This document shows positions 35,151 through 44,775 of a DNA stretch of 64,000 nt, piece after piece. Source of the DNA: Bicyclus anynana (Eukaryota; Arthropoda; Insecta; Lepidoptera; Nymphalidae). Numbering within the stretch: position 1 is the first letter of the stretch; every line of letters starts with the position of its first letter. Both the position numbers and the translations under genes were made by a program. The stretch is taken from positions 6,475,355-6,539,354 of the forward strand of contig NC_069104.1 in NCBI RefSeq assembly GCF_947172395.1, read 5' to 3'. The notes under the pieces were generated by a model, which was not told the DNA's origin, did not search any database, and saw only the letters and a program-made list of their open reading frames with translations.

Positions 35151-35437
35151 TTCTAGACAAATTAGCCCTTGACTACAATCTCACCTGATGGTAAGTGACG
35201 ATGCAGTCTAAGATGGAAGCGGGCTAACTTGTTAGGAGGAGGATTAAAATCCACACTCCTTTCGGTTTCTACACGACATCGTACCGGAATGCTAAATCGC
35301 TTGGCGGTACGTCTTTGCCGGTACGGTGGTAACTAGCCACGGCCGAAGAAAATCTCAATCTGCTCAGCTGGGGATCGAACCCAGGACCTCCGTTTTGTAA
35401 GTCAACCGCGCATACCACTGCGCCACGGAGGCCGTCA
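35151..35437 (-). mobile_element. SINE-2, near full length
   Basis: Minus strand: head ACGGCCTCCGTGGCGCAGTG (A box), GGGTTCGATCCC (B box), then GATTTTCTTCGGCCGTGGC, CGTACCGCCAAGCGATTTAG, GTGTAGAAACCGAAAGGAGT, CATCAGGTGAGATTGTAGTC and a GGCTAATTTGTC 3' end. tRNA-derived, pol III-type internal promoter. Confidence 0.9.
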
Positions 35438-35819
35438 ACTTTCTATGCGCAGGCAGGTCGTCAAATAAAAGGACGAACTAAACGCAAATTGTAAAGTTCT
35501 TTCCAATGAATGTTCGTACGCCTGTGTAAAAATAGAACTTTAGTTTCCTCGTTCGCATTAAAGTTTACATAACCCTGTTTACTCCGCTATTATAAATACA
35601 AACGAACAAGTTTCGTATTCACGTACCTATAGCTTTTTCCGCCCAATTTAATGGCGGCACTCCCACGACTTTTCGCGCATTTTTCCCATCGAGGTCAAGG
35701 CGGTAATGTAGCGTTTTAGTTAAATTACAATTTTACTCTGACATTTTTTCCAAAATTTAAATACTAACTCTTGCGTATAGGTTGAACAAAAGTGAGGTAT
35801 ATTTAGAGAGAGGTACTTT

Positions 35820-36170
35820 AAACGAAAATAAAATAGAATTATCATGATGAATCCAAAATATTTAAGTTGTATGTAAATTACATTCGTAAACTGTTTCTGA
35901 TTAAAAAAAAATTAAGAGTAAAATATGTATGCGTATTAAATACTTACACTTAGTTATAATGATTAATAATCGTAATAAACAATTATTAATTTTAATAATC
36001 AATGATTGTTTATTACCATTATTAATCATTATAACTAAGTGTAACTATTTAATACGTATACATATTTTACGCTTCAGTTTTTTATTTAATCAGAAACAGT
36101 TTACGAATGTAATTTACATACAACTTAAATATTTTGGATTCATCCTGATAATTCTATTTTATTTTCGTTA
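35820..36170. mobile_element. Foldback palindrome of about 350 bp
   Basis: AACGAAAATAAAATAGAATT at the left end pairs with AATTCTATTTTATTTTCGTT at the right, and pairing continues almost to the centre near 35995 (ACACTTAGTTATAATGATTA with its complement). The arms are about 165 bp with few mismatches and almost no loop. The open frame at 35929-36174 is a by-product. It may be a MITE or foldback insertion; flanking duplications are unclear. Confidence 0.9.
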
Positions 36171-36183
36171 TTAACCCATATAG

Positions 36184-36504
36184 ACGGCCTCCGTGGCGCA
36201 GTGGTATGCGTGGTGGATATACAAGACGGAGGTCCTGGGTTCGATCCCCGGCTGGGCAGATTGAGATTTTCTTAATTTGGCTAGTTACCACCCTACCTTA
36301 ATTTTGGCTAGTTACCACCCTACCGGCTAAAACGTACCGCCAAGCGATTTAGCGTTCCAATACGATGCCGTGTAGAAACCGAAAGGGGTGTGGATTTTCA
36401 TCTTCCTCCTAACAAGTTAGCCCGCTTCCATCTTAGACTGCATCATCACTTACCATCAGGTGAGATTGTAGTCAAGGGCTAACTTGTAAAGAATAAAAAA
36501 AAAA
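36184..36504 (+). mobile_element. SINE-2, full length
   Basis: Head ACGGCCTCCGTGGCGCAGTG with A box TGGCGCAGTGG and B box GGTTCGATCCC (36238-36248), then CGTACCGCCAAGCGATTTAG, GTGTAGAAACCGAAAGGGGT, AACAAGTTAGCCCGCTTCCA, GTGAGATTGTAGTCAAGGGC, and a TAAAGAATAAAA tail. A 27-bp segment around GGCTAGTTACCACCCTACC is duplicated (36278-36324). Confidence 0.95.
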
Positions 36505-36538
36505 TATTCGGCTCACTGCTGAGCTCGAGTCTCAGAAG
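36505..36538 (-). repeat. SINE-1 3' tail stub
   Basis: ATATTCGGCTCACTGCTGAG followed by CTCGAGTCTC is the inverted 3' end of SINE-1, abutting the SINE-2 tail. Confidence 0.8.
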
Positions 36539-37062
36539 GAGTATAAGGGTATGTAATTAATTAATATAATTCTCAAGGTATGTTTCATTCCACTGTCGAA
36601 GCATCATCATAATAAGAGTACTCATATGTTGACAATGTTGACATGACAATGACAAAAAACGGTGCATTAAGTATATTATTAAAATTGTAGCTTTTTTCAA
36701 TTAAATAAAGACCATATCTATTGTTATGCCAAGCTTAACTTAAGCTATCAATAAAAAGCTTAGAGGTAATTCAAAACTTACTCAATAACTTTAATTATTT
36801 TAGTAGTAAAAAAATATTAAGCCATAATAAATATAAAAAATGTTATGTTAAGCTGGTATGAGAGAATCTCGCGTGAAATTATTTTTCGGGCTTACAAAAA
36901 CCTACTAAAGGACTTACCCTTACCTAATAATAAAATCCGTTACGCCCATAAACTTACATATTTAGTACTTAGTTCGTTGAACCGAATAGGTTAATCTTTT
37001 AAAAGGGGATGGAAAAGTTTTTGTAAGACTTTAATGTTTCTTAGAAGTATTATTTATGGATA
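36539..37062. other. AT-rich gap, nothing recognised
   Basis: No gene or repeat ends recognised. Confidence 0.5.
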
Positions 37063-37258
37063 TCTATACTAATATTATAAAGCTGAAGAGTTTGTTTGTT
37101 TGATTGAACGCGCTAATCTCAGGAACTACTGGTCCGATTTGAAAAATTCTTTCAATGTTAGATAGCCCATTTATCGAGGAAAGCTATAGGCTATTTAATA
37201 TCCCCGTATTCCTACGGGACTGGAAACCACGCGGGTGAAACCTCACGGCGTCAGCTAG
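37063..37258 (+). mobile_element. Helitron group B, full length
   Basis: TCTATACTAATATTATAAAG start with CTGAAGAGTTTG, GGAACTACTGGTCCGATTTG, ATAGCCCATTTATCGAGGAA, and end GCGTCAGCTAG before T. The best complete plus-strand representative of group B here. Confidence 0.95.
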
Positions 37259-37476
37259 TTTTAAATAAGTACAAGTATGATTCAAAGTAACATCTTCGCT
37301 TGTATGTTACGAGTATATTATTAATTATTTTCTTTGTCGTGGATTAGCACCAAGTATATATTGTAGTGTTTGAACGTCTCATTCTTTGGGAATGCTACTA
37401 TTTGATAGGTACATTTGAACCCACTAGATTAATCTCAGTTGTAAGTATGATTCTATCGATTATCACACCAATATTA

Positions 37477-37708
37477 TCACACTAATATTATAAAGGCGAA
37501 AGTTTGTGTGTAAGTGTGAAAGTATGTAAGTATGTTTGTTCCTCTTTTACGCCGCGGCTACTGAAGCGATTTGGCTGAAATTTGAAATGGAAATAGATTT
37601 TACTCTGGATTAACACATACGCTACTTTTCATCCCGGAAAAATCCATGAAACCCGCGGGATTTGTGAAAAACTGAATTCCACGCGGACGAAGTCCGGGCT
37701 TCCGCTAG
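37477..37708 (+). mobile_element. Helitron group A variant
   Basis: TCACACTAATATTATAAAGG start, then a GTGTGTAAGTGTGAAAG insertion-type head, TTTTACGCCGCGGCTACTGA and the ACGCGGACGAAGTC 3' part ending CTTCCGCTAG before T. The same variant is at 43288-43455. Confidence 0.9.
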
Positions 37709-38019
37709 TAAATCATAAAACAAAGCACTCGTATGTGTTACCGTCACACGATATGGCAACAATTATGACCATAATTGATACAACGCCTAGGTGAGCCATT
37801 ATTTATAGCCAATTTTAACAATGTCAATCAATATGGCATAGGTATGACGGTAAACAATAGATTGAGTAACAATAGTATCTAGTGTAACCATACTATATCA
37901 TACCGTATTTCCATCATTATCAGTCTGATCATGAACAGATCTGCCTCCCAATATGAGAGGGGATATGGAGCTTAGCCATGCCGTTCCGAAGTTGGCGGGC
38001 AGAAAATAGACCATAAGTT

Positions 38020-38249
38020 CATCATTATCAACCCATATTAGGCTCAATGCTGAGCTCGAGTTTCATCTCAGAATGAGAGGGGTCAGGCCAATAGTGCACC
38101 ACGCTGGCCCAATGCGTATTGGCAGACTTCACACACACAGAGAATTAAGAAAATGAAAATTGGATATGGTATTATAAATTGGTATGCAGGTTTCCTCACG
38201 ATGTTTCTCCTTCATCGTTTGAGACACTTGATATTTAATTTCTTAAAAT
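38020..38249 (-). mobile_element. SINE-1 copy, head missing
   Basis: Minus strand from the AAGAAATTAAATATCAAGTG block to the ATATGGGTTGATAATGATG tail. The central region carries about 25 extra bases near 38158-38180. Just upstream, 37917-37990 holds a CATCATTATCAGTCTGATCA segment of another repeat. Confidence 0.85.
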
Positions 38250-38298
38250 CTGCTCTCATTCTGAGAGAAGACCATAAATTAGTATAGCCAAAACTTAA

Positions 38299-38493
38299 TC
38301 TAAGTATACTAATATTATGAAGCTGAAGAGTTTATTTGTTTGAACGCGCTAATCTCGGGAACTACTGGTCCAATTTGAATAATTCTTTCAGTGTTAGATA
38401 GCCCATTTATCGAGGAAGGCTATAGGCTATATATTATCCCCGTATTCCTACGGGAACGAAAACCACGCGGGTGAATCCTCGCGGCGTCAGCTA
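38299..38493 (+). mobile_element. Helitron group B copy
   Basis: Start TCTAAGTATACTAATATTAT then GAAGCTGAAGAGTTTATTTG, middle GAACTACTGGTCCAATTTGA, end GCGGCGTCAGCTAG before T. Confidence 0.9.
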
Positions 38494-38950
38494 GTAATTT
38501 TATATTCGTCTAATCTTGGGAAATACTGTTTGTAAAAATATAGTATTTATGTTAGGAATAAATATAGTATACCACTAAATTATGGAGTCTGTTGGGGTGT
38601 CGATTTTCACAAAATTCATCCTATAATAGAAAATCGATACTCCATCGCATGCTATCACCCGGGAACATGCGTTACTGTGTCGGGGACACATTGCAAATAT
38701 TTGCGTTTCGCGGCTCCGCCATCCAATATAACATGTTAACAATGTTGGAGCTAGAGACGACAAATTATGAAGGATCCCACGACGACACGAACTCTATGTA
38801 CGGACAAGAATAGTACAACCAAGGGAAGAAAACATGGCTTTTCTCATTTAAAACATCGTCTTGCTAGACTTTGGTTGACAATTCAAACCTTCGTTTGGGA
38901 AGTTATGTACGTTGCTTTACAGAAAGATTATCAGAAACCTACTATCAAGG
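38494..38950. other. Gap with overlapping short frames, unassigned
   Basis: 38575-38961 is richer in GC than its neighbours and holds overlapping frames on both strands (for example 38592-38813 plus, 38575-38763 minus). The mixture suggests a transposon remnant rather than a gene; no motif was recognised. Confidence 0.4.
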
Positions 38951-39160
38951 TTTTTTTTTAATTCTTTACAAGTTAGCCCTGGACTACAATCTCACCTGAT
39001 GGTAATTGATGATGTAATCTAAGATGGAAGCGGGCTAACTTGTTAGGAGGAGGATGAAGATCCACACTCCTTTCGGTTTCTACACGACATCGTACCGGGA
39101 CGCTAAATCGCTTGGCGGTACGTCTTTGCCGGCAGGGTAGTAACTAGCCACGGCCGAAGC
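38951..39160 (-). mobile_element. SINE-2 copy, 5'-truncated
   Basis: Minus strand: CGGCCGTGGCTAGTTACTAC, CGTACCGCCAAGCGATTTAG, AACAAGTTAGCCCGCTTCCA, GTGAGATTGTAGTCCAGGGC, then an A-rich tail. The tRNA head is absent. Confidence 0.9.
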
Positions 39161-39192
39161 CTACCAGCCAAAAACGCACGAACGCTGTCCAG

Positions 39193-39349
39193 CAGTGGCG
39201 TGCACTTCATAGATGCAACAACACACTACCATCTATCATCATAGGTATTATGTACTCATCACGAATCTAGATTGATCATCGAATTTTTTGTATTGTACGA
39301 TTTGTACGTACAGTGCATACCCTAGATAAAATCCTTGCGTACGCCACTG
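39193..39349. mobile_element. hAT MITE with exact 8-bp target duplication
   Basis: Ends CAGTGGCGTGCACTTC and CGTACGCCACTG are terminal inverted repeats. The target duplication CTGTCCAG is exact (39185-39192 and 39350-39357). 157 bp, non-coding, mobilised in trans by a hAT transposase. Confidence 0.92.
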
Positions 39350-39390
39350 CTGTCCAGCGAAGTCGAGTGGCAGCTAGCTAGCTAGCTAAA

Positions 39391-39560
39391 AGCCCCAATA
39401 GCTCAACGGTAAGAGCGGTTGGACTCATCACCGAGGGGTGGTTCGCCCCGTTGGTCTATTGTCGTACCCACTCCTTGCACAGTCTTTCCTGACTAGTTGG
39501 AGGCGAATGGGAAAATTGGTCATATTGTAAAAAATATTTCAAATATTCTCTAAAAAAAAA
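39391..39560 (+). mobile_element. SINE-3 copy, tRNA-derived
   Basis: Head AGCCCCAATAGCTCAACGGT with AAGAGCGGT (A-box region) and GTGGTTCGCCCC (decayed B box), then GACTAGTTGGAGGCGAATGG, TTGGTCATATTG and an A-run at 39552-39560. The same family is inverted at 60508-60655. It is preceded by a GCTAGCTAGCTAGC tract. Confidence 0.8.
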
Positions 39561-40042
39561 CAGACGTATGCTCCAGAATAGAGAAGGGAAGAAAGGGAAA
39601 AGGAAGAGAAAAAGAAATGAAAAATAATTTAGAGGCAGTTAGCTCGATGTAATGCCACGCAGTTCCGTGTCAATCTGAAGATTGGAAAAAAAAGTAAACT
39701 ATAACATTAAGGATATATAACGTTTTACAATGGAGAAAAATAACCCTAGAAACCGCTATTTAATGGTAAAAAGTAAAACGTATCCGGTGCTCTATTATGA
39801 ACAGATTATACAAGGAATTTCACCGCGATCCGGCGCCGAGGCGATATGAAAAGAAATAAACTACCACAATCAGCTGAACGTGCTAGCCGCGTTTATCGTG
39901 AAAAATTCCCCGATACTACTATCTTTTTCGTACACGGAATATTCTTTATACTACGGGTAAGCTTTTACAAATCGTAGATTAAATACCTATTACCTACCAT
40001 TTTTACTGCTTACTGGCTTGATCTCATCCTAATAGATTAATA
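39561..40042. other. Gap, weak coding-like patch
   Basis: 39878-39945 translates for about 23 codons as KLPQSAERASRVYREKFPDT, reminiscent of a short helix-turn-helix motif seen in insect transposon-associated proteins (DUF4817-like). Upstream frames are closed, so at most this is a fragment. Nothing else recognised. Confidence 0.25.
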
Positions 40043-40051
40043 CATACATAG

Positions 40052-40151
40052 CCGCTGGATGCTGGCGGCTCGAGATCGTTGTGCTTGGTGATTCATGCAA
40101 GAGGCCTACGTCCAGCAGTGGACGTCCATCGGCTGATAAGGTAAGGTAAGG
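40052..40151 (+). mobile_element. RTE LINE, extremely 5'-truncated copy with TSD
   Basis: Only the last 100 bp or so of the RTE family: GCCGCTGGATGCTGGCGGCT to GCAGTGGACGTCCATCGGCT then GATAAGGTAAGGTAAGG. The exact 9-bp duplication CATACATAG (40043-40051 and 40152-40160) proves a target-primed insertion. The tail is (GGTAA)n-like instead of (ATG)n. Confidence 0.9.
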
Positions 40152-40160
40152 CATACATAG

Positions 40161-40930
40161 TTACAAAGCCCTATCATTCTTCATTTTGTTAAATAAAGAA
40201 TGATAAGGCAGTAAATATGCAAAAAAAATACGTGTGACGTTCGAGGACTGCCGCGGTAAAGCATTTTTTATCAACCTATGCAATTATAAATATTTATTTA
40301 TTTTATTTATGCAGTATTTTTATTTCTTAAGAAAGAATAAATTAATAAAAAAAATAAAAAATGTCTTTACGTACATCTGGAATTGAACTCTGGTTCAATA
40401 AGTTATGCCCCTTGTACAGTTGAGGTACATGATAACGTCGAAATGTGTTAACTTAATGCACGGCTTGGGTGTAAGGTTATTTTTCGTTACGGAATTTCTT
40501 GATTTGGTCGCCGCGCTCAAAGTCCGCGGATAAAAGCTATGCAATAGCTTAAAGATTTATTTTTTTATAGTTACGTTAATTTTTAATTTAATTAAACAAT
40601 ACTTAATTAAACAAAAGTTTAAAAATTTAATATATCATTTTAGGTATGTATACATATAATATACTTAGTTAAATTTAGGTAAGACATTCTTTATTTTATT
40701 TATAGCAGTATAGAAGCAAGAGTTGTATTTGTTATTTTCAATTAAATCGCAATTCATCAACATAACGAGGTGATCATTAGATATGTCTCAATGGTTATTA
40801 TGATCAAAAGTAAAGTATTTATTAATTATTACACAGTAGGGTTTTTTGATTCTATACCCAACTAGCTTTCTCTTGTTTCGGTAATTTTAATGAAATATTC
40901 AATGTGCTGTAACATTGTCTTTAATGAAGT
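40161..40930. other. AT-rich gap, nothing recognised
   Basis: No gene, RNA or repeat end recognised. Confidence 0.5.
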
Positions 40931-41099
40931 GTTCATTTACACGAGCAGCAACAGCTACTGACGACTGCAGTCAACGGCAGTAGACGACGTCTCGGCGGCA
41001 GTCAACGGCAGTCGAGTGCAGTCGGCGACTGCCGTCGACTGCCGCCGAGACGTCACCGACTGCAGTCGTAGGTAGCAGTTGCTGTTCGTGTAAATGAAC
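40931..41099. mobile_element. GC-rich palindromic MITE, GTTCATTTACACGARCAGC ends
   Basis: Left GTTCATTTACACGAGCAGCA and right TGCTGTTCGTGTAAATGAAC are terminal inverted repeats, and pairing continues inwards (GACTGCAGTC, GACGTCTCGGCGGCAGTC). Nearly the whole 169-bp element can fold on itself. No clear target duplication. No coding. Confidence 0.85.
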
Positions 41100-41517
41100 C
41101 CTATAACTCGGATTCTATCAACTTTATTGCATATGCACATAAGAAACTACAGTTACTGTTAAAAAAAGTGGAACAATTCAATCTATGTGAACGCCGAGCA
41201 TCGGCGCCTATTTTGTCATTCAACGTATAAGAACCGCTAATCCGCCCCCTTCATGCCTCGTTGACTTCATCGGCATTTGACAATACAGCCTTTGTCTCGA
41301 CAAACAAATGAATCACAAGCATTGTATTGTTATCTTTAACTATAATTTTGCTAGCTATTCGTAAGGAAAGTGTATTATTTGTTTACAATTCAGTCTAAGA
41401 CAGGTCCGTGATGTAAATTATTTTTTCTATGATCTCAGAGTAGGTATAATTGTAAAACAAAAGGCTGCGATAGTCACACAACCCGCATTATTGAACGCTG
41501 ATGTTTGACAGCCTATA
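41100..41517. other. Gap, nothing recognised
   Basis: No recognisable gene or repeat. Confidence 0.5.
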
Positions 41518-41711
41518 CTTCTACCGAACGGTTAATGGTCTGGACCCTTGAAACCAGCTACCTTCCGAAGTGACCTCAGTCGAAACTCTACAAGTATAAT
41601 TAGCTACCACAACCGTAATCCAACGGTTATATAATGATTTATTTATTTTGCTATCATCCGCGAAAATTCGGCGAACCCATGCGACAACGTCACCCAGGTC
41701 CGACAAAATAC

Positions 41712-41755
41712 TCTCTACGTACGTTTCACCCCGAAACCGGAGCATCCTCAGGAGA
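41712..41755 (-). ncRNA. Hammerhead ribozyme motif (type I layout)
   Basis: Minus strand, 5' to 3': TCTC (stem I), CTGAGGA (matches core CUGANGA), TG, stem II CTCCG-GTTT-CGGGG, T, GAAA (core), CGTACGT containing a minimal stem III (AC/GT), then A as the cleavage-site base, and GAGA pairing with TCTC. All invariant core bases are present; N7 is G. The single unpaired U beside A9 and the G-U next to stem II are imperfections. Self-cleavage is predicted between the A and GAGA, at about 41716/41715. Confidence 0.65.
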
Positions 41756-41757
41756 TG

Positions 41758-41813
41758 TTGACTCTACAACGTGCAATTGCAATGACTTTGCAATTGCACG
41801 TTGTAGAGTCAAC
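41758..41813. repeat. Perfect hairpin, 25-26-bp arms
   Basis: TTGACTCTACAACGTGCAAT and onwards (41758-41782) pairs exactly with 41788-41812 around a 5-base loop. It lies directly next to the ribozyme stem I and could be a terminal inverted repeat of the element. Confidence 0.95.
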
Positions 41814-41815
41814 AA

Positions 41816-42659
41816 AAAGTAAAGGGGAGTGTTTGTTGACAGTCACAGGATCCTTTAACGCTACACACATCGATCACAAGTGCGTGACTTCACTCAAGGT
41901 CATTCTCTGCCATTCTAGGGTCTTATTTTGGTTACAGTTTGATTTGTTAATTAAGTTTTCCTGACAAATGTTGTGAACCTTTGTTCGACATTAGTTTTTC
42001 TAATTTTTGTAATCTTTTCTGAGTCTGCTAAAACATCCTCAAATAACTTTGTATGAGATGAGTGTCAGAGAAGAACATTGACAGTGTGGCTGTCGCAATT
42101 CACGGCACACTCCGCGCTGACGTGGTCTGCGCTGCACCATAAAAACTGAAGATAAAGCCCGTCTCAGTTTTATCGTCCTACGTTACGCGTCTCCATTGAC
42201 GTACCAGATACGTGGAAACAATTTTATCTTTGACGATAAACTTCTATTTAAAGCAATCGACTCATAACATTGGCATTGGTGGCATATCAGCTTATTTTAA
42301 AAACGGTGGCGTGTATTCAAGTACATGTTAATTTTTTTTTAGTTATTTTAATAATTAATGTACCAAGCAAATGGCCTACCTTTTTATTTTTATTCAATGA
42401 CAACATAGCCTAGAATGCAATCTCACCTGCAGGCCAATTCGCTGACTTTGATGTTTGTACGATATTTACCAACTAGCTACTTTTAGTAATTCTCAAGTCA
42501 CGTGATTTTGTAATCACTATTTATTTAATGCTGACTGATCATTGAAATTAAAGATAAAAACTGGCATCCGGTGCCCACTGACATTTCCCAGTTGCCATTG
42601 GATTTTTTGATAACAATGGGCTTAACGATAGCCAAAGAGTACCATGTTACCATACCATG
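41816..42659. other. Gap, nothing recognised
   Basis: A SINE-2-like phrase (GCAATCTCACCTGCAGG) at about 42418 is the only echo of a known repeat. No gene. Confidence 0.45.
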
Positions 42660-42850
42660 TTTGCAATAAGTTTTTCTCAAATCTCGTAGAAACCATGATT
42701 TCTTTCGGGCAACCTATGTGTTAATCCAGAAAATTATTGGGTCTACCTTCATTTTAAATTTCAGCCGAATCAGTTTAGTAGTTGCGGCGTTAAAGAGTAA
42801 CAAACATCCAAACGTCCATGCTAACTTTCGCGTTTATAATATTAGTAGGA
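42660..42850 (-). mobile_element. Helitron group A copy, 3' part lost
   Basis: Minus strand: TCCTACTAATATTATAAACG head, GAAAGTTAGCATGGACGTTT, TTTAACGCCGCAACTACTAA and AATCATGGTTTCTACGAG, after which similarity fades before the usual terminus. Confidence 0.85.
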
Positions 42851-43287
42851 TTCAATGCATGCGCAGTAAAAAACAATTGTATATGTTCGTATAGAAATAA
42901 AAGGCAAAAACAATGACTTTAACACAAGGGACGGTACAATGGAAACGTATCACCACATACTAAACTCACCATAGTAAAGATGTTTACTAACCGTAAACAT
43001 AATCAATAATCGTAATTTATGTGACGGCCCCACTTTTTAGTGATGCTTACGGTAGTACGGCGGGCCGCGTAAAATTGGTCGATTAAATACGTGAAGTGCG
43101 TATACGACATACGTGTCTGTACTTGAAGAGGATTTTATTGGGGGAACGTATGGAAATGGCATTCCATGGTAGTCGTAAAAACTGGTAAAAACATGGTAAA
43201 AACGTTACGTTTCCCCATCCCTGTTTTTATTACCCCATATTCATAAACAGCTGTAAACAGTGTAGCACTAAATTATATCCTTCATAA

Positions 43288-43455
43288 TCACACTAATATT
43301 ATAAAAGCGAAAGTTTGTGTGTAAGTGTGAATGTTTGTTCCTCCTTTGCGGTGCGGGTACTGAAGCGATTTGGCTGAAATTTGGTATGGAAATAGATTTT
43401 ACTCTGGATTAACATATAAGCTACTTTCATCCCGGAAAAATCCATGATTCGCTAG
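43288..43455 (+). mobile_element. Helitron group A variant, internal deletion
   Basis: TCACACTAATATTATAAAAG start with a GTGTGTAAGTGTGAATG head as in 37477-37708, TCATCCCGGAAAAATCCATG, then a jump directly to TTCGCTAG before T. The GCGGACGAAGTC block is deleted. Confidence 0.85.
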
Positions 43456-43854
43456 TATTATAATAAAGTGCAAAATAGATCGGTTGAATATGTAAAGTGT
43501 AAAGTAACCGACTTGTTTTGGAAGACAATTTATTGAGAAAAAAATGAAGAAAATAGTGTTCCATGGTATAGATTCCCTGTGTATTATGGAACCCAATTTA
43601 ATTCAGTATTTTATTTTTAACCTGTTTTAATACTGTAGGGTAAAAATAAATACATTACGTTACCCCACACTACCTTACACATGTTGAGCAAATTTATTCA
43701 AAAAGTTCGTATCGGGCATTTTTTATAAAGTTCTATTAACTGCTTGACATATACATATTACATAATATAATGTGTATAATTGTATATTGCATGTATAATT
43801 ATACCTATAATTCTCCGTTATGTGCATGTGACATATGACAAAACCTGCACACCT

Positions 43855-43972
43855 GCGAACTTTCTGTCTGAAGTCTGCCAATCTGCATTGAGCCAACGTG
43901 GAGCCTAACCCCACTCATTCTGGGAAGAGACTTGTGCTCAACAGTGAGCCGAATATGGGCTGTTGATGATGA
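43855..43972 (+). mobile_element. SINE-1 3' fragment (plus strand)
   Basis: GAAGTCTGCCAATCTGCATT, GAGCCAACGTGG, CTAACCCCACTCATTCTGGG and GTGAGCCGAATATGGGCTGT with TGATGATG. It is 5'-truncated. Confidence 0.85.
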
Positions 43973-44254
43973 AATTAATTTAATAATATGTATATATTTA
44001 CATTGTACAAGTACATATTTGTCTGGAATCTTAATAGTCTCATCAGCGCCTATGAATAATTATAATGTAACACTTTGAGTTAACACGATTACACCTGTTA
44101 ATGAAGCGAGGGTAAACGGGGCTTGAGAATTTATAAATTACTCACTTTAGCCCGCGATTTCAGCTGCTTCGAATATGGTTTTTAGCCCCATATACATTGA
44201 AATCTTTAAGAAGTAGACACCTACATCAGGGGAAGGAATTACAATGAAAACCAT

Positions 44255-44775
44255 GTAACGTCACTCGATTTAACGTCAAACTCGCTAAAGCGTCGATTTC
44301 ACATTTGACTTTGATTGGTTTAGCTTGCTTTCCATACAATGACACACTCGATATAGCGTTACTCTCACTATTTATAACGTCCATTAACTAATAAAAAGTA
44401 TCTTTTAAATAGCCGAAATTAGTGAAAACCGCGTAGCTGTCTACGTTCTCATGTCTCTTTATTATCCTACAACGTAATAGACTCTACTGTCGGCATCATG
44501 CAAAAAAAAAATTATAAGAAATTCATTATTTTGTTGACAAAATGGGATTGCACGTGTACACTGTTGTTGTCCACGACATGAATAGAAGTCATAGACTTAA
44601 TAAGCTATCATATTATTAGTTGTTCACAAACTTTTAAATAGTAAACATGGCTAATAATAAATAATCACTGTGTATTGACAAATAAAGTTCTTCTTTCCTT
44701 ATAACGACCACTCTCTATAGCGCTATAAAAGGTTCAGTCCCTCTAGTGTCGTTATATAGAGTTAACACTGTATTT
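44255..44775. mobile_element. Candidate pogo/Tigger-like MITE remnant
   Basis: The right end GTCGTTATATAGAGTTAACA with CTGTA and the internal CTCTATAGCGCTATAAAAGG, set against the left AACGTCACTCGATTTAACGT and CTCGCTAAAGCG, resemble decayed terminal inverted repeats of pogo-type elements. The match is loose, the ends are uncertain and no transposase is visible. Confidence 0.4.

Larger units (their letters stand above)
41518..41815 (-). mobile_element. Penelope-like element fragment with ribozyme
   Basis: On the minus strand it begins with a hairpin (41758-41813), then a hammerhead ribozyme motif (41712-41755), then TCGGACCTGGGTGACGTTGT, GCGGATGATAGCAAAATAAA and TTTCGACTGAGGTCACTTCG to about 41518. 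Hammerhead motifs in repeated DNA of animals are known chiefly from Penelope-like retroelements (and some other retroposons), so I infer such an origin. No reverse transcriptase or GIY-YIG coding is present. The minus frame at 41521-41745 runs through the ribozyme and is unlikely to be a protein gene. Confidence 0.5.

Noticed and set aside
35929..36174. 81-codon open frame
   Set aside because: It lies inside a long palindrome; the AT-rich sequence without stops explains it.
36194..36248. tRNA-gene-like A and B boxes
   Set aside because: Part of SINE-2, with no complete cloverleaf; the same applies to the boxes in SINE-1 and SINE-3 copies.
39391..39470. Possible tRNA gene
   Set aside because: The head is tRNA-like but the B box is decayed, and the body and A tail match SINE-3 (second copy at 60508-60655).
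39878..39945. DUF4817-like helix-turn-helix fragment
   Set aside because: Only about 20 codons resemble it, with closed frames around; too short to call.
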